Source of the DNA: Oscillospiraceae bacterium
Lineage (GTDB): Bacteria; Bacillota; Clostridia; Oscillospirales; UBA929
Assembly: GCA_031254195.1 (NCBI GenBank)
Contig: JAIRUW010000076.1
Coordinates: forward strand, 33,778-97,777
Length of the DNA: 64,000 bases
Direction: 5' to 3'
The number at the start of each line of letters is the position of its first letter. Position 1 is the stretch's first letter. This document shows positions 31,350 to 40,305 of this stretch, piece after piece. A program made the position numbers and the translations under genes. Under the pieces are notes generated by a model. It did no database searches. It saw nothing but the letters and a program-made list of their open reading frames with translations, and was not told the DNA's origin.

Positions 31350-31976
31350 TCAAGTAAAATTGATTATCGGATTATCGGAAAATAAATCGGACTGAGAGCC
31401 GCTGACTATTGTATCTACATATTTCCACGGTTCTTCCTCCAAGAGAAAAGGATGAACCAAAGAATCCCACCAGTCTGTAACTTCTGTTACAGATTCAAGC
31501 GTCCCGCCATTTTCCCCGGCGGCAAGGTCACGTTCAATTACTCTTGTTCTTGCAATATCCGGCTCTGTATCTACCCAAATAGAATATGCCGCAACTTTTC
31601 GCAGTGTTTTTCTGCAAGCCCCCATACCTTCGATAATAAGTGCCTTTTTTGCATCGACCGCAATAAATCCGGGCCGGTTTTCTTTAACCCAACCCGTCGG
31701 CCTGTGAGCGACATTTTTTCCGTCAAGCCAAGGGCGAACAACGCAAGTAAGCATTTCGTCATCCCAATGTATAGGGTCTGCGCACCAACAAATATCGTCT
31801 GAAGAAACCAGATTTGCATTCAGGATTTCAGCAAGCCGTTTTGCTAATGTAGTTTTACCTGAGCCGCCGTCCCCATCAATCAGTATAAGCGGCTTAGGCC
31901 TTATATGTAATATTTCTGCTGCAAAATCCGACAAGGATTTTTCTTTCCATGTGTCAATTCCAAGCAACGGGAGCAT
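31350..31976 (-). CDS. P-loop NTPase, uridine kinase-like
   Basis: LILIDGDGGSGKTTLAKRLAEILNANLVSSDDICWCADPIHWD. Confidence 0.75.
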   Translation of the reverse strand: MLPLLGIDTWKEKSLSDFAAEILHIRPKPLILIDGDGGSGKTTLAKRLAEILNANLVSSDDICWCADPIHWDDEMLTCVVRPWLDGKNVAHRPTGWVKENRPGFIAVDAKKALIIEGMGACRKTLRKVAAYSIWVDTEPDIARTRVIERDLAAGENGGTLESVTEVTDWWDSLVHPFLLEEEPWKYVDTIVSGSQSDLFSDNPIINFT

Positions 31977-32055
31977 TTCCGCACCTCTGATAAAATAATA
32001 TTTCTGCTTAACCGATTAACCCTTGACGACAATCTTTTATATCCCTTGCAATTTA

Positions 32056-32436
32056 CTATGGATTCAAAGCGTTCTCAATGGCTTTCAAATACGCTTTCGA
32101 GGTAACGGTCGCGCCGGAAACGGCGTCAACCGTTGTATTTTGCGCTTCTATCACGCGCCGGAACACTTCGCCGGAGCAGTTTGTTATCTGCGAAGCAAAC
32201 ACATCTTTCACGATTTCAATTTCCGTTATTGCATGGTCTTTAACCTGCACGGATACTGTATTTGACCACCGCTTGAACTCATAAATACCAGTATAGTCTC
32301 CGTCAGCGATGTTCGCAAGGTCAATGCCATGGAGCGTCACTTTGGCGCCGTCGGACAGCCCGTTTGTTATTCCGATAAACCCGGCAATCAGCAACACAAG
32401 GGTAAGCCCTCCGAAAATGAGCAGTTTTTTCTTCAT
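32056..32436 (-). CDS. Membrane-anchored FMN-binding domain protein
   Basis: GDYTGIYEFKRWSNTVSVQVKDHAITEIEIVKDV...NTTVDAVSGATVTSKAYLKAIENAL. Confidence 0.85.
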   Translation of the reverse strand: MKKKLLIFGGLTLVLLIAGFIGITNGLSDGAKVTLHGIDLANIADGDYTGIYEFKRWSNTVSVQVKDHAITEIEIVKDVFASQITNCSGEVFRRVIEAQNTTVDAVSGATVTSKAYLKAIENALNP

Positions 32437-32585
32437 TTCATTACCTCCAACGATTCCCCGCAGGCGTTGCCGGGTTGCTCTACTCATTTATTATATCATA
32501 TAATGTCAATGGCAGAAAAAATGAAAATACGAGAAAACTGACGCGGGTTTTCATAATTATAGACTCGACATAGAGAAACCATCTC

Positions 32586-32614
32586 TTGCAAAAATCTGTA
32601 TTATACGGTATACT
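32586..32614 (+). promoter_or_regulatory. Candidate promoter of the RiPP-like operon
   Basis: TTGCAA-N17-TATACT. Confidence 0.5.
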
Positions 32615-32700
32615 GTGTAATAAAGCGTACCGAAATGGCGTATCGCGTTGCTTTACTGTATTTGACACATATCAACAGTAAAAGCGGAGAGGAAACCCAT

Positions 32701-33831
32701 ATGGATGAAAAGATAGAGCATTTGATATTGCTTCTGCGCTCACATTTATTGGGATTTGACGCGAAAACGGCCTTCCCCGGACTCTCAGAACAGGAATGGG
32801 CGGAGCTGTATGACCTTTCCGTTTCACACGGTGTACAGGGCTTTGCGTACGAAGGGGCTTATCGGTCTGGCATAGTGATCCCGGAAGAGTTGAAACAGCG
32901 CTGGCGGGATAGAATGGTGGAAGACGTCCTGCGGTATTACAGTATGCAAAGGGAACTTATGCGCGTGATTGAGGCGCTGAAGCAAAACGGCGCAAAACCG
33001 GTTGTCTTGAAGGGGATTTCCGTCAGCCGCCTGTATCCCATACCGGAGCTGCGCCTCATGGGCGATATAGACATTCTGGTGAGCGACCGGTATTATGAGG
33101 CGGCGCTTTGCCTTGAGGAAATGGGGTATAAAGCCCAAAAAGAGGTTGCTATCCATCATATTGAGTTTTTACACAGCAAGTATTTGATAGAGCTGCACCG
33201 TCTGCCGTTTACTCCGATTGGGATCAAGCATTATGACAAGCTCGTCAAAGCCGTCGATTTTACCGGCGCTGAGTTTCAAATCATAAACATCAATGGCTTT
33301 GACATTCCGGTCCTTAACGGGCGAAACTATATAGACGAGAGCTTCGAGCATATTTTGAAGCATCTCATACACGACCGGATAACTTTGCGCAACCTGTGTG
33401 ACATGGCGATGCTGTTTAAGGGTGTTCAAGACGAGGATTGGAAAGTTGATTACGATCTAATATCCGCTTGCGGCTTGGGTGATTTACTGTCCGGGATCGC
33501 GTCTCTGCTGGTTGTTGAATTCGGGCTTCCCGCCGAACTGGTCAAGGGGATACCAATCATGGAGGCAGACAGGGAAAAAGAATTTGCCCGCGGCGTCTTC
33601 TCCGTCTCCGACGCAAAGACAGGAACGAACCGGTATTATACGTCGCTGCCCGCCACAGGCGCCGTACGTATGCTGTTGCGTTACTTACGTGCCGTAAGCC
33701 GGGACTTGCTGATAAAGTATCCGTACTGCCGGAAAAATGTGCTGCTTCGACCCGCCGCGTTTATACACGCCTATTCCGACTATCTGTTTGCGCTGATCCA
33801 TAAAGCGTTTGGGCGAGGGGGGCAAACATGA
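32701..33831 (+). CDS. Nucleotidyltransferase family protein (NTP_transf_5-like)
   Basis: GAKPVVLKGISVSRLYPIPELRLMGDIDILVSDRYYEAALCLEEMGY. Confidence 0.8.
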   Translation: MDEKIEHLILLLRSHLLGFDAKTAFPGLSEQEWAELYDLSVSHGVQGFAYEGAYRSGIVIPEELKQRWRDRMVEDVLRYYSMQRELMRVIEALKQNGAKPVVLKGISVSRLYPIPELRLMGDIDILVSDRYYEAALCLEEMGYKAQKEVAIHHIEFLHSKYLIELHRLPFTPIGIKHYDKLVKAVDFTGAEFQIININGFDIPVLNGRNYIDESFEHILKHLIHDRITLRNLCDMAMLFKGVQDEDWKVDYDLISACGLGDLLSGIASLLVVEFGLPAELVKGIPIMEADREKEFARGVFSVSDAKTGTNRYYTSLPATGAVRMLLRYLRAVSRDLLIKYPYCRKNVLLRPAAFIHAYSDYLFALIHKAFGRGGQT

Positions 33832-35594
33832 AAAACAAGGAATTTATCAACAAAACTACGGCGGCATGGATATGGAGGCAGACCATTCCTTTTTTGCCAC
33901 GGCTTTTGCTCATCATCGCGCTGAACTCGGTCGTTATTTTTGCCAATATCTATTTGACAATCCTGACGAAAAACCTGATAGATACCGCCTCCTCCCTAGC
34001 AGGCTACATACCGGAAGCGGCGGGAGCAGGTATCGGCTGGGTCATGAGTCAGATTCCAGACATTTTAAGAAGCCAGCCGGAGATCCTTCGCAATATCATT
34101 CTCTATGTTTTGATCATTTTGCTGGATATAGGCATAAGCATGACGGCGTCTTTTATGTCTGTCTACCTAAGTGAAAAATTCGAGTTTTATATCCGCAGAA
34201 GGATGTTTGACACTATTATTAGGGCAAAATGGAGGAATGTCACCGCGTATCACAGCGGGGACTTAATGGTGCGGCTGACGAGCGACATCCATTCCTTAGC
34301 TTCGGGAATCATTAATGTTTTATCATCGGTTGTCATCCTGATCGTGAGCTTTGCCGCGTCCTTTGTGACGCTGATGTATTTTGACCCGTCCCTCGCGCTG
34401 TTCGCCTTTGCCCTTGGGCCAATCGCCGTGGCGTTGAGCATGTATAGCGGCAAAAGGTTAAAGTCCTACCAAACGAGGATACAGGAAAGCGAGGCGAACT
34501 ATAGGTCCCATATGCAGGAGAATATCGCGAACATCACGGTCGTCAAATCTTTCACCTCTGAGGACCGGATGTCCGGGCGTTTATATTCGCTATACCGCGA
34601 GAGAATGAAATTGGTTGTCAAAAGAAACAGATTGAGCATCGTCATGGGTTCCATCATCGGCTTTACGTATTCCATCGGTTACTTAGCGGCGCTCGTTTGG
34701 GGGATTATTAAAATATCGTTGAACATGATGTCCTTCGGCACCCTGACGATCTTTCTCAGTTTAGTGGGCAGGGTGCAGAGCCCGGTTTTAGGGCTTGCCA
34801 AAACAGTGCCGACCATCTCCTCCATATTCGCGTCGGCCGCGAGAATCGTCGAAATAGACACACTGCCGGTTGAAGACTACGAAGCTATAGAAATCGGCGC
34901 CGTGTCAATGGGCATACGTTTTCAGGACATCGATTATTCCTATCATACCAATGAAGTATTCAAGGGGCTGAACCTTGATATAAAACCCGGTTCTCTTGTC
35001 GCGATAACAGGGTCGTCCGGCCTCGGCAAAACAACGCTTATCAGGCTGATGATGAACTATGTAGACGCACAAAGCGGAACCGTTACGTTTTATTATACCG
35101 ACGAGCATGGCAATCCTACTGAAAGTCTGGCCGCCCCAGGAATCAGGGATTATATTTCCTATGTACCGCAGGGCAACACGCTGTTCAGCGGTTCTATCAG
35201 AAGCAACCTGCTTCTGGGGAACCCGTCTTTGACAGATGAGGAAATTTATGCTATACTGAAGTCAGCGACACTTTTCGACTATGTGATGTCGCTCCCGGAC
35301 GGTATTGATACGGTTGTCGGCGAGAAGGGGCACGGCTTGTCGGAAGGGCAGGCGGAGCGGATTGCGATTGCCAGGGCTCTGGCGAAAAAAGCCCCGGTTG
35401 TGATTTTTGACGAAGCCACTTCCGCTCTGGACGAGCAAACCGAGCAAAGAATTATTCAAAACATCAAAGAGCTTGAAAACGGCCCAACATGTATATTCAT
35501 AACGCATAAACTGGGAATCCTGCCCTTCTTGGACGAGGAAATCAAATTGGGGAACGTGGTCAATAAGAGTATCAGGAAAGGAAAGAACCGATGA
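33828..35594 (+). CDS. ABC transporter, fused permease and ATPase
   Basis: ITGSSGLGKTTLIRLMMNYVD ... LSEGQAERIAIARALAKKAPVVIFDEATSALDEQTE. Confidence 0.93.
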   Translation: MKNKEFINKTTAAWIWRQTIPFLPRLLLIIALNSVVIFANIYLTILTKNLIDTASSLAGYIPEAAGAGIGWVMSQIPDILRSQPEILRNIILYVLIILLDIGISMTASFMSVYLSEKFEFYIRRRMFDTIIRAKWRNVTAYHSGDLMVRLTSDIHSLASGIINVLSSVVILIVSFAASFVTLMYFDPSLALFAFALGPIAVALSMYSGKRLKSYQTRIQESEANYRSHMQENIANITVVKSFTSEDRMSGRLYSLYRERMKLVVKRNRLSIVMGSIIGFTYSIGYLAALVWGIIKISLNMMSFGTLTIFLSLVGRVQSPVLGLAKTVPTISSIFASAARIVEIDTLPVEDYEAIEIGAVSMGIRFQDIDYSYHTNEVFKGLNLDIKPGSLVAITGSSGLGKTTLIRLMMNYVDAQSGTVTFYYTDEHGNPTESLAAPGIRDYISYVPQGNTLFSGSIRSNLLLGNPSLTDEEIYAILKSATLFDYVMSLPDGIDTVVGEKGHGLSEGQAERIAIARALAKKAPVVIFDEATSALDEQTEQRIIQNIKELENGPTCIFITHKLGILPFLDEEIKLGNVVNKSIRKGKNR

Positions 35595-35857
35595 AGATCA
35601 AAGAAGGATATCTGCTTAGGACGATCGCCGATACGAACATCATAGTGCCGGTATCGGAGAGGGTTATCGAATTCAAGGGCATGATAGCGCTGAATGACGT
35701 TTCCGCTGAAATATGGCGGTTTTTGGAGACAGAGAGGGAGTATAGTGAAATCGTTGACTTTATGGTTTCCTCTTATGATATAGAAAAAGAGGCCGCTGAA
35801 AAAGATTTGGATGCTTTGCTAAAGCAAATGAACGACAGCGGAGTCCTTGAGTCATGA
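35591..35857 (+). CDS. PqqD-like protein (candidate RiPP recognition element)
   Basis: 88 aa; MIALNDVSAEIWRFLETEREYSEIVDFMVSSYDIEKEAAEKDLDALLKQMNDSGVLES. Confidence 0.85.
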   Translation: MKIKEGYLLRTIADTNIIVPVSERVIEFKGMIALNDVSAEIWRFLETEREYSEIVDFMVSSYDIEKEAAEKDLDALLKQMNDSGVLES

Positions 35858-37014
35858 AAACGCCGGCACATAAAGCCGAAGCATGGGAAAGCGCTGATTC
35901 CACATTCGCGGCGCACGCGGCGAGAAGGCGCGTTCCCCTTAGGGGGACATTTGAGTTGACCCCAAGGTGCAATTTCGGCTGCAAGATGTGCTATATACAT
36001 ATGACGCCCGCTGACATCGCAAGCCAGGGAAGACAGGAGTTGACAGCCGGGCAATGGCTGCGCGTGGCGAGGGACGCCATTGACAACGGGACGCTGAACC
36101 TGATGATTACCGGAGGAGAGCCTCTTTTAAGGGATGATTTTGCCGAGATATACACAGAGATTAATCGAATGGGCTTTATCATCGGCATTAATACTAACGC
36201 GTCGCTGGTCGATGAAAAATACCATCGATTATTTTCAAAGTACCCGCCGTCTTCGGTTTCCGTCACCCTTTACGGCGCCGACAGGGAAACCTATCATAGT
36301 ATTACCGGAAACGGCAATCATTTTGACAGCACGATCAAAGGGCTGGAGTATCTGTCAGATTTACCGACGTTTTTGGAGATAAAAGCAACTTTCATCAAGG
36401 ACAACAAAGACCAGCTCGACAGGATGCGCGAAACGGCCAACAGGTATACGAAGCGGTTTGCCATCAATTTCATGGTGTTCAAACCGGTTCCCGGCGTGGT
36501 GTCGCAAGCAGAAAAGTGCCGGCTTTCAGCAAAAGAGAGTATTGATATTGACATTAGCAATAGAATGTATTATAATGAACTCAGGAGGCAAAACAAGGAG
36601 AAAAAGGACGAAGCTGACAAAAACGCACCGCATGACGAGGATGAAGCAATCAGAGACTCCAAAAAAAGGGATTATGGGCTGGATGTGTACCCCGAGGTCT
36701 TGACATGCTTGGCGGCGAAATCGGCATATTGGATTTCATGGGACGGAAGGATGCTGCCCTGCGCGACCTTTGACACATTGGCCACGGAACCATTAAAGGA
36801 AGGGTTTAAGGAAGCCTGGGACCGGATGCCGTCCCTGTTTAAGGACATCAAACACCCGCAAAAGTGCGTTACATGTGAATATTTTTTGAATTGCCCGAAT
36901 TGCCCCGCGTATTTCCATGTAGAAACAGGCTCCTTTGACACCGTTTCCGATTACATATGTGAATTGGCGCGTGAAAGGAACGAAAGGCTCGCAGAAATAC
37001 GAAATACTGTGTAA
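35854..37014 (+). CDS. Radical SAM/SPASM domain peptide-modifying enzyme
   Basis: FELTPRCNFGCKMCYIHM (CX3CX2C), MITGGEPLLRDDFAEIY, C-terminal CVTCEYFLNCPNCPAYFHVETGSFD. Confidence 0.93.
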   Translation: MKTPAHKAEAWESADSTFAAHAARRRVPLRGTFELTPRCNFGCKMCYIHMTPADIASQGRQELTAGQWLRVARDAIDNGTLNLMITGGEPLLRDDFAEIYTEINRMGFIIGINTNASLVDEKYHRLFSKYPPSSVSVTLYGADRETYHSITGNGNHFDSTIKGLEYLSDLPTFLEIKATFIKDNKDQLDRMRETANRYTKRFAINFMVFKPVPGVVSQAEKCRLSAKESIDIDISNRMYYNELRRQNKEKKDEADKNAPHDEDEAIRDSKKRDYGLDVYPEVLTCLAAKSAYWISWDGRMLPCATFDTLATEPLKEGFKEAWDRMPSLFKDIKHPQKCVTCEYFLNCPNCPAYFHVETGSFDTVSDYICELARERNERLAEIRNTV

Positions 37015-37060
37015 TACCGCGAAAACGCGGTTTACAAATAAAATTGGGGAGGCAAGGGTC

Positions 37061-37300
37061 ATGAGCGACACGAAAAAACCGTACGAGTCTCCGCAAATGG
37101 ACGTCAAGGAATTCGCGCAGTTTGAAAATGTGTTTACTTACTGTAATAAGGGTAACGCACATACTCAAGGTTGCGTGGACATCACAGGCACCGGAAACGA
37201 TGCGGACGGCACCGGAGACAAGAGCGGCCAAGCGGCCTTTTCTGGCGGCGCCGGCGGTGCCGGCGATGGCAGCGGCGGTGGTCCCGGTTCGGGAGTTTAA
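37061..37300 (+). CDS. Candidate RiPP precursor peptide, 79 aa
   Basis: MSDTKKPYESPQMDVKEFAQFENVFTYCNKGNAHTQGCVDITGTGNDADGTGDKSGQAAFSGGAGGAGDGSGGGPGSGV; RBS GGGGAGG; directly after the radical SAM gene. Confidence 0.75.
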   Translation: MSDTKKPYESPQMDVKEFAQFENVFTYCNKGNAHTQGCVDITGTGNDADGTGDKSGQAAFSGGAGGAGDGSGGGPGSGV

Positions 37301-37315
37301 GGCAAGGCGATAAAC

Positions 37316-37339
37316 GGGGGCATGGTGAAACATGCCCCC
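37316..37339 (+). terminator. Hairpin directly after the precursor gene (attenuator or mRNA stabiliser)
   Basis: GGGGGCATG-GTGAAA-CATGCCCCC, 9-bp perfect stem. Confidence 0.6.
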
Positions 37340-37357
37340 ATTTAGTAAGGGTAAGAC

Positions 37358-38218
37358 ATGATGAAAGTGAAAGTCGCGGATATTATATTGAGCCTTGATC
37401 TCCCCGACTGGTTTTTACGGGAAGATATGGCAAAATTTCGCGTCGATAACTCTGAACGCGAAGATGTGTCTATACAAATAGCAAACGGACAGTTCCCTTC
37501 CTTTGCCGCTTCCGACGAAAAAGGCATACAGGCGCATTCTGTCCATTGCGTAGGAGACGATTATGTCTATTTGATGTCCGCGGATGATTTTGTCACATAC
37601 ATTCAGTTCAATGAAGATTTGTCTTGTTTCACCATTAATATAGGCAAAAATGACGACGGACAGGATGAACAGGCGCGGGAGTTCTTGATTGAATGCGTGA
37701 ACTCCGCGCTAAGAAGAATTTTCATCATGTCCGTAGCCCAAAGGGGCGGGATATGCCTCCATTCCTCAACAATCCGATGGAACGGCGACGCGATCTGCTT
37801 TTCCGCCGGTTCAGGAACGGGGAAAACCACGCATACAAATTTGTGGCGGGAGACTTTTCCCGGCGTTGATGTATTAAACGGCGACAAGGGGTATCTGCTT
37901 TACAAAGAAGGAGCCGCTTATTTTTACAGCGCCCCATGGTGCGGGACCTCTGGAGAGTGCATCAACACGGCAGCTCCGCTCAAGGCCGTTGTATTTTTGG
38001 AACAAGCGAAGGAAAACGCTATCGGAAAGATTGGGGTACCCGAGGCGTTTATGCGGCTTACGGCTAGGTGTTTCCTGCCCTCCTGGGACAAAAACCTGTA
38101 TTTGAAAGCGATTGATACTGCTGAATCATTGGCGGGCGTCATTGACTGCTACCATTTGAGATGCCTGCCTGACAGAGAAGCGGCGAGGGTTTGCTATCAT
38201 GGAGTTTATCAATTATGA
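37358..38218 (+). CDS. HPr kinase/phosphorylase-like ATPase
   Basis: GICLHSSTIRWNGDAICFSAGSGTGKTTHTNLWRETFPGVDVLNGDKGYLLYKEGAAYFYSAPWCGTS. Confidence 0.82.
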   Translation: MMKVKVADIILSLDLPDWFLREDMAKFRVDNSEREDVSIQIANGQFPSFAASDEKGIQAHSVHCVGDDYVYLMSADDFVTYIQFNEDLSCFTINIGKNDDGQDEQAREFLIECVNSALRRIFIMSVAQRGGICLHSSTIRWNGDAICFSAGSGTGKTTHTNLWRETFPGVDVLNGDKGYLLYKEGAAYFYSAPWCGTSGECINTAAPLKAVVFLEQAKENAIGKIGVPEAFMRLTARCFLPSWDKNLYLKAIDTAESLAGVIDCYHLRCLPDREAARVCYHGVYQL

Positions 38219-38681
38219 CGGTACGATACCCGCCACGGAGTGGATTAAGCTGATTATACCGATCATGCGCGAGGGGTATGGATTAAGAATATGCCCCAAA
38301 GGCGGCAGCATGATCCCTTTTCTTGTGGGTGGAAGGGACGAGGCGGTCATTTCCATTCCGTCCAGTGATTTTCACCTTAAAAAAAATGACATAGTCCTTT
38401 ATCAGATAGCAAACGGAATCCATGTTTTACATAGGATTTGCCGAATAAACGAAAAAGGCATTTACACGTTGGGGGACTCCCAGCTTCAAATAGAGGGGCC
38501 GTTGCAACGGGAGGATATTATTGCCGTAGCCGATTACATCATCAGGAAAGGGAAGAAAATCGAACGAACAAACCTACAATACAATATATTGGCGTCCATA
38601 TGGCGGTGGCTGCGTCCTTTCAGGCGTGTAATCATGAATGTCTATACCCGTTTGTTTGTTAGACATTCGCTAAAAAAGTGA
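38199..38681 (+). CDS. S24/S26 (signal peptidase I-like) peptidase
   Basis: ICPKGGSMIPFLVGGRDEAVI ... KKNDIVLYQIANGIHVLHRICRINEKGIYTLGDSQ. Confidence 0.82.
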   Translation: MEFINYDGTIPATEWIKLIIPIMREGYGLRICPKGGSMIPFLVGGRDEAVISIPSSDFHLKKNDIVLYQIANGIHVLHRICRINEKGIYTLGDSQLQIEGPLQREDIIAVADYIIRKGKKIERTNLQYNILASIWRWLRPFRRVIMNVYTRLFVRHSLKK

Positions 38682-38694
38682 TTAGGGTAACAAG

Positions 38695-39912
38695 TTGAAA
38701 AAGATTTTATTCGTAATCAACACAATGGGTCGTGCCGGCGCGGAAAGGGCGCTTATTTCATTGCTAAAATCATTGGACTATACAAAGGTGAGTGTCTCCT
38801 TGCTCTCCATCCTCAATAGGGGCGAACTTTTTGCCGAGGTACCGCCGGAAGTCAGGATTCTAAACAAAAATCCGTCGCAAAAGTCCATACTAGGGACACA
38901 GGGAGCGCTCTATATTGCAGGAAGGGCTTTCAGGCAAGTATTTCGGAGCGCTTATATCTTCAGATTCATCCCATATGCAATCGTCAATTTGATCACACAA
39001 TTAAAAGCCAGGCAGTTCAAACAAGACAAACTGCTTTGGTTCCTGTTCGCGGAAACAACACCCGTTCCCGACGAAGAGTATGACATGGCGATAGCGTTTT
39101 TAGAGGGCGCCGCTACATACTACGTTTCCGGCAAGGTGAAGGCAAGAAAAAAATTGGCGTTTGTCCATGTAAATTACCATAAAGCGGGGTATATAAAGAA
39201 ACTCGACCATCCGTACTATCAAAAAATAGACGCGATTTGCTGCATATCCGAAGCTGTAAAGCAGGTATTTACTTCTGTCTACCCAGAGCATAAGGAAAAG
39301 ACGATCGTCTTTCCCAATATTGTCTTACAGGATGAGATTCGCGCGAAAGCGGCGGAGCGGGGCGGCTTCGAAGACGGCTTTGAGGGAATCAGACTATTGA
39401 CCGTTGGGCGGCTTCATCATCAGAAAGGGTATGATATAGCCATCCCGGCGTTCGCGGAGCTGGTCAAGTCAGGCTATGACAATGTAAAATGGTATGTTAT
39501 CGGGGAAGGGACAGAAAGGGCAAGGCTTGAAAAGCTGATTGCTAAGCATGATTTACAGGGTAACTATATACTGCTGGGGCAGCGCTCCAATCCGCACCCG
39601 TTTATCGCGCAATGTGATATTTACATTCAGCCTTCCCGGTTCGAGGGGTTCCCGTTGACGCTTACAGAAGCGCTGACACTAAAAAAGCCCTGCATAACCA
39701 CAAATTTCGAGGGTGTATCCGATTTGCTTACCGATGGTGAAAATGCAATCGTTGTTGAATTATCGGAAAAGTCCATTTGCAACGCGGTGCAAATGCTTAT
39801 TAGCGACGGCAAGCTCCGCCGGAGATTATCGGAAGCTGCCGGGCAAATCAAATTCGATTCCCCCGGCAATATTCAAATGCTATATGATATGCTCAGCGAA
39901 AGGGGCGGTTAG
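38695..39912 (+). CDS. Glycosyltransferase (GT4-like)
   Basis: INTMGRAGAERALISLLKSL ... RLLTVGRLHHQKGYDIAIPAFAEL ... PSRFEGFPLTLTEALTLKKPCITTN. Confidence 0.92.
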   Translation: MKKILFVINTMGRAGAERALISLLKSLDYTKVSVSLLSILNRGELFAEVPPEVRILNKNPSQKSILGTQGALYIAGRAFRQVFRSAYIFRFIPYAIVNLITQLKARQFKQDKLLWFLFAETTPVPDEEYDMAIAFLEGAATYYVSGKVKARKKLAFVHVNYHKAGYIKKLDHPYYQKIDAICCISEAVKQVFTSVYPEHKEKTIVFPNIVLQDEIRAKAAERGGFEDGFEGIRLLTVGRLHHQKGYDIAIPAFAELVKSGYDNVKWYVIGEGTERARLEKLIAKHDLQGNYILLGQRSNPHPFIAQCDIYIQPSRFEGFPLTLTEALTLKKPCITTNFEGVSDLLTDGENAIVVELSEKSICNAVQMLISDGKLRRRLSEAAGQIKFDSPGNIQMLYDMLSERGG

Positions 39913-39915
39913 AGT

Positions 39916-40305
39916 ATGAGCCTAATGCTTAGGATTTTCTTGATTCTGATTGGTATTTTTGTGTTTGGTAGTGTTATAAACAGACTCATCAAACACAAGC
40001 TGAGCGAAACCCAGTCGGTGTTTTGGTTTATCTTTGCCGCTTTGACGCTTATAGGGGGACTGTTTCCCGGGATTATAAACCCGCTGGCTGAAATGCTGGG
40101 GATTGAATATTCTCCCTCCATTGTATTTGTAGCGACTACGATCATGCTTATATTGATTGCCTTCAAGCACTCCGTAGAGATTTCAGAAGCTGAAGCGAAG
40201 ATTGCAGAGCTTACGATCGCGCTTTCTATATTGAAGGAAAAAGCCGACCGTTTATCGCATGAAACGCAAAACAGCCTCTCCGCCGGCAGAGGGGAGGGAC
40301 CTTGA
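39916..40305 (+). CDS. DUF2304 family membrane protein
   Basis: RIFLILIGIFVFGSVINRLIKHKLSETQSVFWFIFAALTLIGGLFPGIINPLAEMLGI. Confidence 0.85.
   Translation: MSLMLRIFLILIGIFVFGSVINRLIKHKLSETQSVFWFIFAALTLIGGLFPGIINPLAEMLGIEYSPSIVFVATTIMLILIAFKHSVEISEAEAKIAELTIALSILKEKADRLSHETQNSLSAGRGEGP

Noticed and set aside
37171-37398. Alternative frame over the Gly-rich precursor (RGHHRHRKRCGRHRR...)
   Set aside because: Arg/His-rich frame-shifted reading of GGC/GGT repeats, no RBS; the 37061 frame has RBS and correct position.
32701-38681. Classical lasso peptide cluster
   Set aside because: Kinase, nucleotidyltransferase, PqqD-like and ABC genes fit, but there is no asparagine synthetase-like cyclase or transglutaminase-like protease.
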